A stretch of 6,409 nt of DNA. It comes from CAYXDO01 sp964463485 (GTDB lineage: Bacteria > Myxococcota > Kuafuiibacteriia > Kuafuiibacteriales > Kuafuiibacteriaceae). The stretch lies in assembly GCA_964463485.1 (NCBI GenBank), contig CAYXDO010000280.1, positions 1 to 6,409 of the forward strand, in the 5' to 3' direction. The first letter of the stretch is position 1; each line of letters opens with the position of its first letter. Of this stretch, positions 1-6,301 are shown piece after piece. The notes beneath the pieces were generated by a model. The model was not told the origin of the DNA, searched no databases, and was given only the letters and a program-made list of their open reading frames with translations. The translations under genes were made by a program, and so were the position numbers.

Positions 1-284
1 AACGCCAGCCCCGCCTTGTCGATCTTCTATGGTACCGGCTAGGCCGGGTTATGGCCTTCGACCTCCAGCCACAAAGAATGATCCGGTCGCACCGGCACGT
101 CTCCACCAACCACGAGCCCGGGCCCGGGAAATCTCCCGCCGACCCATTCGATCTGTCGAGCCATGCGAGCAGTATTCACAACAACACGCGATTGTCTGCA
201 GGTTTGAGTGGGCGCCGTCGGGAAGTGTTCTCGTGGTCTACCGCTCGAAGGGGGACGACTTCGCGTCAGGAGTTAGGGCCACGA
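1..284. other. Gene-poor left end with three short perfect inverted repeats
   Basis: This stretch lies downstream of the lipoprotein gene and holds no secure gene. Three perfect inverted repeats are visible: CCGGC-TAG-GCCGG at 35-47, CCGGT-CGC-ACCGG at 83-95, and the 12-base palindrome CCCGGGCCCGGG at 117-128. A weaker arm pair, CGAAG at 246-250 and CTTCG at 259-263, sits just past the lipoprotein stop. None is followed by a proper T-run on the minus strand, so I do not call an intrinsic terminator. A doubtful small frame on the minus strand is listed separately. Confidence 0.5.
39..164 (-). CDS. Doubtful small ORF, 41 aa, or a decayed gene fragment
   Basis: An ATG at 164 opens a 41-codon frame ending in TAG at 39-41. 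A GTG at 179 in the same frame would give 46 residues. The product (MARQIEWVGGRF..., ending LEVEGHNPA) has a balanced, protein-like composition, unlike the Arg/Ser-rich shadow frames around it, and I recognise no family. Against it: there is no Shine-Dalgarno before either start, and the sequence further upstream in frame looks non-coding. Past the stop, another minus-strand frame continues in protein-like fashion to the window edge (LAGTIEDRQGGAGV). This could be the remnant of a longer frameshifted gene, or chance. Confidence 0.2.
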   Translation of the reverse strand: MARQIEWVGGRFPGPGLVVGGDVPVRPDHSLWLEVEGHNPA

Positions 285-1670
285 CTACTTCAGAAAACAG
301 CGCGGGCTCGGCTTCGCTCCGCGCTCGAGGCGAACGAGTGCAGACGGGAGCTCGTCGGACGGTCTGGCGACTGCCACCAAGCCGTCTCCGACGGAGATCG
401 GCTGCCCATACTTGTTCGGTGGGGAAAGGAGCTGCGGAGCGCAAGTCCCATACCGTTCATGATAGGCGCCGATCAGGTTGCCTCCGAGGAGGAACACGAA
501 GCCATCCTCGAACGCAACCGCGTGGGTGATTCGTTCCAGGCTCGAAGCTAACTCGAGATACAGCTCGACTCCCCGGTCGGCCACTCGATAAATGCGTCCC
601 TGATGCGTTCCGATGAGAGTGCCGATACCTTCCACATGAGCCAGCGCCTTCGGAGGAAGGCCTCCGGGCAGCGTGAATCGAACGATTTGTCCCGAATCGT
701 AGACCAGGACGGAACCCTCTCCCTCGAGCGTCGCGACGGCGCGCCCGGGAGCGATCCACCGCACTCGTCCACCGTCGATAGCTGTACTCGCCGATTCATA
801 CAGCACCGACCAAATTCCGTCCCGATACTGGAGAAAAGCTCGCCCGTCCACGACCGCGAAGAGCTCGGTCGGTCCCCGCGTCGAACCATCCAGGTCTAGG
901 TTCGTCACCCCTGCGACCGGAAAAGAAGCGGCCTCGGCTCGAAATTCGAGCTCGGGTCCGGCATGTACGAATTGGTGGTTCATGCCCACTCCGAAGACAT
1001 CCCGGGGTCCGCGTGCGAAGAGAGCCTCGGCGCGTAGCTCTGGCGTAAGGGAAGCGATGTGCCGGACCTCGCCGAGCTCGAGGTCGAAGAGGCCGAGCTC
1101 CCCATCGGTCGTGAGTATGAGCACCTCATGTTCCGACCAACGCTCGAGCGACCGTAGCTGAATCGAGGCGATTTCCAGAGGGAACTCAGTCACGTCGAGA
1201 CTCCAGTAGGCACACGGATCGAGCGCAGCGCACCATGCTGCAGAGAGTCGCCGAGATAGCCCGCTCGGTTCGAGAGCGATCGTTCCGCCCAAAACGAAGC
1301 CTTCGAGCTGCACATCGGGAAACGGCAGAGCAGGACCGTGCTCCGAGAATACCAGGGGTTGCTTCGAAAGCTCGTCTTCCCCAGGCGCTCCCACTTTACT
1401 CAGCGTGACTTCGCGGTAGCCATAGAGCTCGAGCTCGTCCCCTTCGCCGATCTCGATCGAGAGTTCCTTTGCAGCTTCGCGATCGACGAGTCCCGTGCTC
1501 GTTCGAGGGACGCCATCCCGCAAGACCGAGAGTCCGACAAACTGCGTGTCCTCGGTCATGAGCTCGGAGACCGCGAAGATCCTCTCCTCCGCGCAGCCGG
1601 CCGCGGAAAGCAGACCAAGAAGTGAGTTCGCCCTCAATCGCCGTGCTCGATCGACGAAGCGGTCTGCCAT
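285..1670 (-). CDS. Putative lipoprotein with beta-propeller-like repeats, function unknown
   Basis: A 461-residue protein if started at the ATG at 1670. This start puts a lipoprotein signal at the N-terminus: a basic region (RARRLR, residues 8-13), a short hydrophobic core (SLLGLLSAAG, 16-25) and Cys26 as the probable lipidated residue. The frame stays open to a TTG at 1847, but that start would bury the signal behind 59 extra residues. No Shine-Dalgarno is clear at 1670, so the start is moderately certain. The body, roughly residues 110-440, is a run of short beta strands separated by Gly/Asp turns (for example LILTTDGELGLFDL and LIGTHQGRIYRV), as expected of a beta-propeller. Cys147, Cys153, Cys410 and Cys458 could form two disulfides. 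I see no catalytic motif. It lies about 259 bases downstream of the permease gene, so it probably has its own promoter and need not belong to metal transport. The fold is inferred from the strand pattern only. Confidence 0.72.
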   Translation of the reverse strand: MADRFVDRARRLRANSLLGLLSAAGCAEERIFAVSELMTEDTQFVGLSVLRDGVPRTSTGLVDREAAKELSIEIGEGDELELYGYREVTLSKVGAPGEDELSKQPLVFSEHGPALPFPDVQLEGFVLGGTIALEPSGLSRRLSAAWCAALDPCAYWSLDVTEFPLEIASIQLRSLERWSEHEVLILTTDGELGLFDLELGEVRHIASLTPELRAEALFARGPRDVFGVGMNHQFVHAGPELEFRAEAASFPVAGVTNLDLDGSTRGPTELFAVVDGRAFLQYRDGIWSVLYESASTAIDGGRVRWIAPGRAVATLEGEGSVLVYDSGQIVRFTLPGGLPPKALAHVEGIGTLIGTHQGRIYRVADRGVELYLELASSLERITHAVAFEDGFVFLLGGNLIGAYHERYGTCAPQLLSPPNKYGQPISVGDGLVAVARPSDELPSALVRLERGAKPSPRCFLK

Positions 1671-1856
1671 TGGCGGATTGTGCCCAGGCGGCGTCGCCAG
1701 GTAAAGGCGGCCATCGGCGCCGAGAATGTCGCCTGAGCGATTCCGAGCGTTTCCGAGCGGTGGAACAGATGCCGAGCACTGGCACCGCTCGAAAGCCCGG
1801 AAGATCCGGTCATCCGTTCCTTTCGGCGACCTCTGCGTGACCGGCAAGCCGTAAGC

Positions 1857-1884
1857 GCTCAGCCTTCAGCTTTCAGCTTTTGGC
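1857..1884. repeat. Four degenerate heptamer repeats (plus-strand core NNTCAGC)
   Basis: On the plus strand the units are GCTCAGC, CTTCAGC, TTTCAGC and TTTTGGC, in perfect 7-base register. On the minus strand, the sense of the flanking genes, they read as GCTGAAN-type units. The array sits in the gap between the permease stop and the lipoprotein start. It is not an inverted repeat and has no terminator form. It could be simple-sequence slippage or a repeat family scattered in this genome; one copy cannot tell which. Confidence 0.6.
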
Positions 1885-1929
1885 TCATTCACGCCTCCGT
1901 TCCGGGAGTCTGGCACTCGAGGCCCCGAC

Positions 1930-3288
1930 TCATTCGAACCTCCTGTTCTCCGAGCTCCACTTCACCGACGCACGTTTCGATGACCACTCGTCCCTGGTCG
2001 CGCTCATGCTGACCTCGGTCGCGACCTTCGCCGCCTCCGTGATCACCGCTCCCGCTTCGGCACGGCCGCTGAGCTCGAACAACTCATCGACTCCGAGCTT
2101 ACTCCCGCACCGCGCCGCTGCTCGTGCCAGGGCGAGCCGGGCCCACTCGTCTTCAGTCCGCCGAATGGCTGATTCGAGAGGCAGCATCGCCTTCGGTTCG
2201 CAGGTTCTCTCCAGCGCCGTTGCGGCAGCCTCTCGGGCATCCATGGACGGGTCGGTGAGCGCCGTGATCAAGCGATCGACCTCGGACCCGAGCTTGGGCC
2301 CGTCCCCGGACTCCGGGCGTTCGGAGTGCGACTCATGCGAGTGCCCCTCGTGCGCGACCTCGCTCCGCCCAACTCCGGCCGTGAGCGCGCGAACCAGGCC
2401 GGCGCTGACGGCTACGAGCAAGAGCGAGGTGAGAATGACTCGGACGGCCGCTCGAGTACGATCGGCTGATCCACTCACGTACGACCAGAGCCCGGCCAAG
2501 ATCAAGATCGCTGAGTACACGGCAATGACACTCGGCGCGGGCGGCCAGTCGTAGAATCCTGAGAGACCCAGGCCACCGACAGCAGCCGAAACGCTGGTGC
2601 CCCAACCCACGAGCAGTCGAGCTCGTGTGGATTCCGCAAAAATCGATGCGCAGACCGCCGGCGCTATGAGAAGGCAGAAGACCAGCAGCACTCCGGCGAT
2701 GTGTACGGAGACCGTAATCACGAGGGCGAAGCTCACATAGAACAGAAAATCCCACCGGTGCACCGCCAACCCAGACCTCGCCGCTTCCTCTGGATCCGAC
2801 GAAGCGAGGAGAAACTGCTTCCGGAAGAAGAAGTGCACCGCGCCGATCACCGCGTAAAGCAGCGCCGCGTCTCGCACGTCGGCCGGAGTCACGACGAGGA
2901 TGCTTCCCGCCACGATGTCTCGGAGGTGCTCGGCGCCGTGCGGATTCTCCGCCGACAACAAGATCGAGCCAGCGGCTGCGATGGCATACGACAAGCCGAT
3001 CACGGCCTCCTGCGGGACGCGCTCGCCTTTGGACCGAGTCACCGAAAACACCCACGCTCCGGCGATCGCAAAGACCAAGGACACCCATTTCGTGGTCGGA
3101 TCGGACAACTCGTACCCGAACAAGAACGCCACCGTGCTGCCCATCGCGGCGATCTGGGCCAGGGCCAGGTCGACGAACAGCACCTTTCGTCGGATGACGT
3201 GCAGCCCGAGGTAAGTGTGAATGGAAATGAGAACGAGCGCAGCGAGGAACGGCCACACCCACCACGGAGCGCTCTCAGTCACCGCCAA
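1930..3288 (-). CDS. znuB: ABC-3 family metal permease (ZnuB-like) with His-rich linker and C-terminal HEAT-like domain
   Basis: A 452-residue inner-membrane permease that should move zinc (or manganese) from a periplasmic binding protein into the cytoplasm. Residues 11-305 hold about nine or ten hydrophobic segments. ABC-3 hallmarks include VLFVDLALAQIAAMG (36-50), SSDPEEAARSG (163-173, the region expected to touch the ATPase) and GVLLVFCLLIAPA (199-211). The usual family length is about 260-300 residues, so residues 306-452 are extra. They begin with a short His-rich linker (His313, 316, 318, 321). Helical repeats then run from about 335 to 425 with the HEAT-like pattern LITALTDPSMDAREAAATAL, and the tail is charged. 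The gene starts 3 bases after the znuA stop, from a TTG at 3288; a GTG two codons on (3282) is an equal candidate, and no Shine-Dalgarno stands out, so translational coupling is likely. The permease assignment is firm; zinc as substrate and the HEAT call are inferred. Confidence 0.93.
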   Translation of the reverse strand: MAVTESAPWWVWPFLAALVLISIHTYLGLHVIRRKVLFVDLALAQIAAMGSTVAFLFGYELSDPTTKWVSLVFAIAGAWVFSVTRSKGERVPQEAVIGLSYAIAAAGSILLSAENPHGAEHLRDIVAGSILVVTPADVRDAALLYAVIGAVHFFFRKQFLLASSDPEEAARSGLAVHRWDFLFYVSFALVITVSVHIAGVLLVFCLLIAPAVCASIFAESTRARLLVGWGTSVSAAVGGLGLSGFYDWPPAPSVIAVYSAILILAGLWSYVSGSADRTRAAVRVILTSLLLVAVSAGLVRALTAGVGRSEVAHEGHSHESHSERPESGDGPKLGSEVDRLITALTDPSMDAREAAATALERTCEPKAMLPLESAIRRTEDEWARLALARAAARCGSKLGVDELFELSGRAEAGAVITEAAKVATEVSMSATRDEWSSKRASVKWSSENRRFE

Positions 3289-3291
3289 CGC

Positions 3292-4329
3292 TCACTTTCG
3301 CGCCGCGATCATCGAGTCGGTGATGACATCGAACAATGAAGTATAACTGTCCGCGCCCTTGGCTCCGCCAACCGCGAGCGGAAAGATCACGAGCTTGGCG
3401 CCGCCCTTTTCGGCGACCATCGAGGCTATCTTGGAGTCGTAGAAGGCGTGGGTTCCTACGAAGGGAATGGAGCTCTTTCGAATTTCCGTGATGACGTCGG
3501 CGAGATGCGCGGGACCGGGCTGAATTCCGGGCTTCTGCTCGATGAACTCGGACACGACCAGGCCAAACCTCGCGTTGAAATACGAGAAGCTCCGGTGGAA
3601 GAAGACGATCCTCCGACCCTTCATGGGTTGGAGCTTAGCCATCCAGCCCCCGAGCTTGTCGCCGAGCCTGTGACTTGCGAGAAAGCTCTCGAGCTCCCCC
3701 GACCGAGCCAAGCGGTCGAGCTTGGTCCCGCCGACCTCGGCGACCAGCGCGGCGCCGAACATCTTCTCGTCGATCGCCTTGGCGAATTCTCTCTCGCGCG
3801 CGACGTACTCCATCGCGTGGGCGGGCTCGAGTCGACCCAGGGCCTCGGCGAGGTGGTGCGCGACGATTTTCCCGTTCAGAGGGTCGAGCAGATAGTGCGG
3901 ATTGCCGCGCGGGTGCACGTCACCTTCGGCTCGGCTGACGTCGCCGCTCGGGACCTCGATCACGGAGATTCCAACCGAGCAATCCAGATAGCCCGGAGCG
4001 CCGGGATTTACGGCTGGGTTGCGGGCCCCACTGAGGAGCGGCGGAACCCAACCGACCTCGAGCTCGAGGCCGTTGACCAAGAACAGGTCCGCGTCGCGAA
4101 GCTTCACGACGTAACTCGGCTTCGGATCGACAAAGTGGGGGTCCTGCACGCCTACGGCGATGGAAGTGACTTCGAGCCGGTCGCCGCCGACCGCCTCGGC
4201 GATCGACGCTAGGTCCGGAAGAGTCGCTACGACCTTGAGCTTGTCGTCCGCTCTCGCGGGCGGGGCGAAGAACACGATGGAGAGAAGAGGAACCAAGATG
4301 GACTGAAAGTGTATTTTTCGAAATTTCAT
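3292..4329 (-). CDS. znuA: Periplasmic zinc-binding protein of a metal ABC transporter (ZnuA-like)
   Basis: A 345-residue cluster A-I metal-binding protein that captures the metal in the periplasm and delivers it to the permease encoded next. The ATG at 4329 is preferred over in-frame starts further upstream because it has a good Shine-Dalgarno (AAGGAG) and begins a clean signal peptide: basic start, hydrophobic core at about 10-21, likely cleavage after PPARA (residue 27). Family motifs are GVQDPHFVDPKPS (60-72, ligand His65), GNPHYLLDP (142-150, His145) and VFFHRSFSYFNARFGL (242-257, His245). A third His, rather than the Glu of manganese-type proteins, favours zinc. The long His/Asp-rich loop of enterobacterial ZnuA is missing; only GDVHPRGNPHY is there. 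The C-terminal segment usually ending in an Asp-Pro pair reads VIFPLAVGG (314-322), so the fourth, acidic ligand seems absent. His294 in GTHAFYDSK could compensate, but that is speculation. Confidence 0.93.
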   Translation of the reverse strand: MKFRKIHFQSILVPLLSIVFFAPPARADDKLKVVATLPDLASIAEAVGGDRLEVTSIAVGVQDPHFVDPKPSYVVKLRDADLFLVNGLELEVGWVPPLLSGARNPAVNPGAPGYLDCSVGISVIEVPSGDVSRAEGDVHPRGNPHYLLDPLNGKIVAHHLAEALGRLEPAHAMEYVAREREFAKAIDEKMFGAALVAEVGGTKLDRLARSGELESFLASHRLGDKLGGWMAKLQPMKGRRIVFFHRSFSYFNARFGLVVSEFIEQKPGIQPGPAHLADVITEIRKSSIPFVGTHAFYDSKIASMVAEKGGAKLVIFPLAVGGAKGADSYTSLFDVITDSMIAARK

Positions 4330-4336
4330 CGCTGAC

Positions 4337-4343
4337 TCTCCTT
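4337..4343 (-). promoter_or_regulatory. Shine-Dalgarno of znuA, overlapping the barrel gene stop
   Basis: The minus strand reads AAGGAGA here, about eight bases before the ATG at 4329. Its first base is the last base of the TGA stop of the upstream barrel gene (4345-4343). Ribosomes ending the barrel would stop on top of the znuA site, so the two genes are probably translationally coupled. This site decides the znuA start and excludes the 18-residue N-terminal extension that the open frame would allow. Confidence 0.85.
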
Positions 4344-5695
4344 CAGAACGTGTGCGCGCCGTGAGCGCCGAAAGTGATCTCACCCTGCAGAAAGGCGGAA
4401 TCCGCGGAGCCGCCGGCGATCGTTTCCGTCTCGTCGTGGTTGTATTGGACTCGTACCTTGCTGAACTCGGTGGGGTAGTAACTCAGCACGGCCGAGAACC
4501 GATCGCGACGGGCCCGGGCCGGATCGGCTGCGGTGTAGTAGGCTCGATCGACCCCAAATTCGGAGTTGAGATCGAAGGCGACGTCGGTCCCTTCCCCATG
4601 CTCATACCGAAGGCCGAACACCCAAGGCCGCGCGAAGCCGAGGAGTAGCTGTGAGTATCCACCGAAATCGTCCACGTCCTCCGGGTCCACCGCCCGAACG
4701 CTGGAGACGGCGTCGATCTGCGCGTCGATAGCGGCGGCGCGATAGCGCCGGAAGAGAAACTCGCTCTGCCAGGCGACGAACGGCCAGCCTTTGTCGTTCG
4801 CGAGTGACCGCCACTTGAACAAGAGATCCGCACCAGCGACGACCGTTCTCGCAGATTCGGAGGTCGCATTGGGCCCGAACAACCCGGACCCTCCGAGCAC
4901 GACTGACAGCTCGTCGGTGACGTCGAGCGAGCTCACTGCGCGAATCGAATAGAGCAGGTCGTCGAGCCCGTCGACCGGCCGCTCTCCGTTCACGCGCCCA
5001 GCCACCTCCTCTCCAGCAACCCCTCGAAAGCTCGTCGCCGTCTCGCCGATCCCATTCGCCACCGCGCCGGTGAGCTCGAAGAAGAACGGCAGCGGAGTGA
5101 GCCAAGAGAGTTGTGCGCCCGGCCCGCGGACTGCGTCTGGGCCAAGGAGGCGCGTGAGCACGAAAGGTTGGTCCGTGAAGTCCCACGCGTGCGGGTGAAT
5201 TCCGTTCAGTCGGCCGAAGGCCGTGAGAAACTGACCCGCCTTGAGTTGGAGGTGGGCCGGAAGCGAGAGCGTCGTCAGAAAAGCTTCCTCGAGCTCGAAG
5301 ACGGTCTCGCCCTCCTCGTCGATCTGGACCACGAGGTGAACATCGCCCCGCACGTACGGATCGACGACGCCCGCGAGCGAGAGCTCCCCGTTTTGAAAAG
5401 TGAACCCATGATTCTTGGGATCGTGGCCCCCACCCTCCAAGTCTCTCAGCTCGGACTCCACAGGCGTTCCGCCCCCTCCGGCCACGAGCAAGTCGAAAGA
5501 GATATCGATGAGTCTGATTGTCGCACTCGGCCCCGGGGGCGGAAGGTCCGGGAGCGGAGCGGAGTCATTCGCGAGCTCACGGGTGAGCTCCGCCTCGAGA
5601 GCGCGCCGGGTTTCGTCGGAGACCGAGGAGGTATCCGAAGCTTGGTCGTCGGGCGGCTCGGCCAACGCCAAGAGCAAGAAGAGATTTGGATTCAA
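4343..5695 (-). CDS. Outer-membrane beta-barrel protein of a zinc-import operon
   Basis: A 450-residue predicted outer-membrane barrel, 13 bases upstream of znuA. It likely provides the entry route for metal across the outer membrane, or otherwise serves this transporter; this is inferred from position. It starts at a TTG (5695) with a strong Shine-Dalgarno; a TAG at 5714-5716 in frame shuts off any upstream start. The N-terminus has a very short hydrophobic stretch (NLFLLLALA, 4-12) without the usual basic residues. A helical, acidic segment (28-45) and a Pro-rich linker (47-57) follow. From about 59 on, alternating amphipathic strands dominate, including LQLKAGQFLTAFGRLN (149-164) and HPHAWDFTDQPF (167-178). 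The protein ends in a closing strand with terminal Phe450 (ITFGAHGAHTF, 440-450), the classical barrel-assembly signal, here with His445 and His448. It lacks TonB-box and plug features, so it is porin-like and not a TonB-dependent receptor. Confidence 0.85.
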   Translation of the reverse strand: MNPNLFLLLALAEPPDDQASDTSSVSDETRRALEAELTRELANDSAPLPDLPPPGPSATIRLIDISFDLLVAGGGGTPVESELRDLEGGGHDPKNHGFTFQNGELSLAGVVDPYVRGDVHLVVQIDEEGETVFELEEAFLTTLSLPAHLQLKAGQFLTAFGRLNGIHPHAWDFTDQPFVLTRLLGPDAVRGPGAQLSWLTPLPFFFELTGAVANGIGETATSFRGVAGEEVAGRVNGERPVDGLDDLLYSIRAVSSLDVTDELSVVLGGSGLFGPNATSESARTVVAGADLLFKWRSLANDKGWPFVAWQSEFLFRRYRAAAIDAQIDAVSSVRAVDPEDVDDFGGYSQLLLGFARPWVFGLRYEHGEGTDVAFDLNSEFGVDRAYYTAADPARARRDRFSAVLSYYPTEFSKVRVQYNHDETETIAGGSADSAFLQGEITFGAHGAHTF

Positions 5696-5701
5696 AGGAC
5701 A

Positions 5702-5708
5702 CTCCTCC
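5702..5708 (-). promoter_or_regulatory. Strong Shine-Dalgarno for the TTG-started barrel gene
   Basis: The minus strand reads GGAGGAG, six bases before the TTG at 5695. It is the best ribosome-binding site in the window and supports the TTG over any internal start, which would remove the only hydrophobic N-terminal segment. It lies directly against a GC-rich hairpin (5709-5723). Confidence 0.85.
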
Positions 5709-5723
5709 GGGGCCTAGAGCCCC
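5709..5723 (-). promoter_or_regulatory. GC-rich hairpin abutting the barrel gene ribosome-binding site
   Basis: The minus strand reads GGGGC-TCTAG-GCCCC, a perfect 5-base stem with a 5-base loop, ending exactly where the GGAGGAG Shine-Dalgarno begins. A TTTTT run precedes it on the minus strand, the wrong side for an intrinsic terminator of this operon; on the plus strand the hairpin is followed by A residues. It may tune access of ribosomes to the barrel mRNA or mark a processing site after the first gene. The structure is seen; its role is inferred. Confidence 0.4.
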
Positions 5724-5769
5724 AAAAAGACTTCAGCGCCTCGCGGCGATTTCGAGAGAGGACAGCCGA

Positions 5770-6282
5770 TCAGACAGAGGGCGGGGGTGAAGTCTTCGGA
5801 GCGAGGCGGAGGAGGGAGGACCACAGGGCGGCCGGAGAAGAACGCGAGGCGAGGACGGAAGACGTCTCGGACGGAGCCAAGACCTCGAACGACAAGGAAC
5901 GCAGCGCGAGCCGATCGAGCGCGATGGCAGGCACGCCGCAGTGAGCGTGGAGGTGGACCGGATCGCCGGCCTCAGGACGATCGAGCGCGACGCCGCGGCG
6001 AGGCCAGGCCGAGTCCGCGCGCCTCGGACCCTCGCGACCGTGTCCATGCACCGACTCTTGGTGCTCGACGCAGGTGTTGTGCGGGGTAGACAGCTGATGG
6101 AGCGCAACCGCGAGCTCGGTGCTCCCAAGCAAGCCGAGCACGAGAGCGCCGAGCCACGAAAGCACCGACCGGCCGACGACGGCGCGGATGACGCCAACGC
6201 GACGCACCGGGGGCTGATTCACGCACTCGCGACGGAGAACGTCAATCGGCGTGAGCCGACGCCGCGACGGGCGCACCATCAC
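5770..6282 (-). CDS. Small Cys/His-rich membrane-anchored protein leading the zinc operon, function unknown
   Basis: Up to 170 residues. The first codons are GTG (6282) then ATG (6279); a GTG at 6222 is another possible start, giving 150 residues with the hydrophobic segment closer to the N-terminus. None has a clear Shine-Dalgarno. One membrane segment or uncleaved signal lies at about 39-60 (SVLSWLGALVLGLLGSTELA). Directly after it comes LHQLSTPHNTCVEHQESVHGH (61-81) with His62, 68, 74, 79, 81 and Cys71, then a second cluster VHLHAHCGV (109-117) with His110, 112, 114 and Cys115. The tail ends LAPKTSPPPSV. The residues suit metal binding on the periplasmic side, and the next gene, 74 bases on, is the metal-import barrel, so a metal-buffering, sensing or barrel-assisting role is plausible. 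I recognise no named family; a resemblance to small DUF2946-like proteins is only an impression. It is preferred over overlapping frames because of the anchor and the clustered His/Cys. Confidence 0.65.
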   Translation of the reverse strand: MMVRPSRRRLTPIDVLRRECVNQPPVRRVGVIRAVVGRSVLSWLGALVLGLLGSTELAVALHQLSTPHNTCVEHQESVHGHGREGPRRADSAWPRRGVALDRPEAGDPVHLHAHCGVPAIALDRLALRSLSFEVLAPSETSSVLASRSSPAALWSSLLRLAPKTSPPPSV

Positions 6283-6286
6283 CGCC

Positions 6287-6301
6287 CGGTTCGCGTAACC
6301 G
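6287..6301. promoter_or_regulatory. 15-base imperfect dyad just upstream of the first gene
   Basis: The plus strand reads CGGTT-CGCGT-AACCG: perfect 5-base arms around a 5-base centre. It ends five bases before the GTG at 6282 and touches the first unit of the tandem array. The position would suit an operator or a 5' leader hairpin. It does not resemble the AT-rich Zur box known from enterobacteria. A chance occurrence is quite possible. Confidence 0.25.

Noticed and set aside
72..95. Intrinsic terminator for the lipoprotein transcript
   Set aside because: The stem is only five pairs, the following minus-strand tract is ATCATTCTTTG rather than a T-run, and it lies about 190 bases past the stop.
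29..551. Two overlapping plus-strand frames of 166 codons
   Set aside because: They run antisense to the lipoprotein gene for much of their length, are rich in Arg and Ser, overlap each other, and show no domain or start signal.
1634..1813. Separate 59-residue minus-strand ORF with an AAAGGA site just before its ATG
   Set aside because: It overlaps the lipoprotein start in another frame, the spacing to the ATG is only four bases, and the product has no recognisable feature. Kept only as a remote possibility.
1671..1847. N-terminal extension of the lipoprotein to a TTG at 1847
   Set aside because: It would place 59 non-hydrophobic residues before a clear lipoprotein signal and Cys, and its composition does not look like a protein start.
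1880..2554. Plus-strand frame of 224 codons opposite the permease gene
   Set aside because: Antisense shadow of a high-GC gene: Ser/Ala/Arg-rich low-complexity product with no motif, while the minus strand encodes the recognisable permease extension.
4330..4383. 18-residue N-terminal extension of the zinc-binding protein
   Set aside because: It overlaps the end of the barrel gene, has no ribosome site of its own, and would mask a clean signal peptide that starts at the well-supported ATG at 4329.
5709..5728. Terminator between the Cys/His gene and the barrel gene
   Set aside because: The T-run lies before the hairpin in the direction of transcription, so it cannot act as an intrinsic terminator on the minus strand.
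5111..5944. Plus-strand frame of 277 codons opposite the barrel gene and part of the Cys/His gene
   Set aside because: Arg/Glu-rich shadow composition with no family features; the opposite strand shows barrel strands ending in the terminal Phe.
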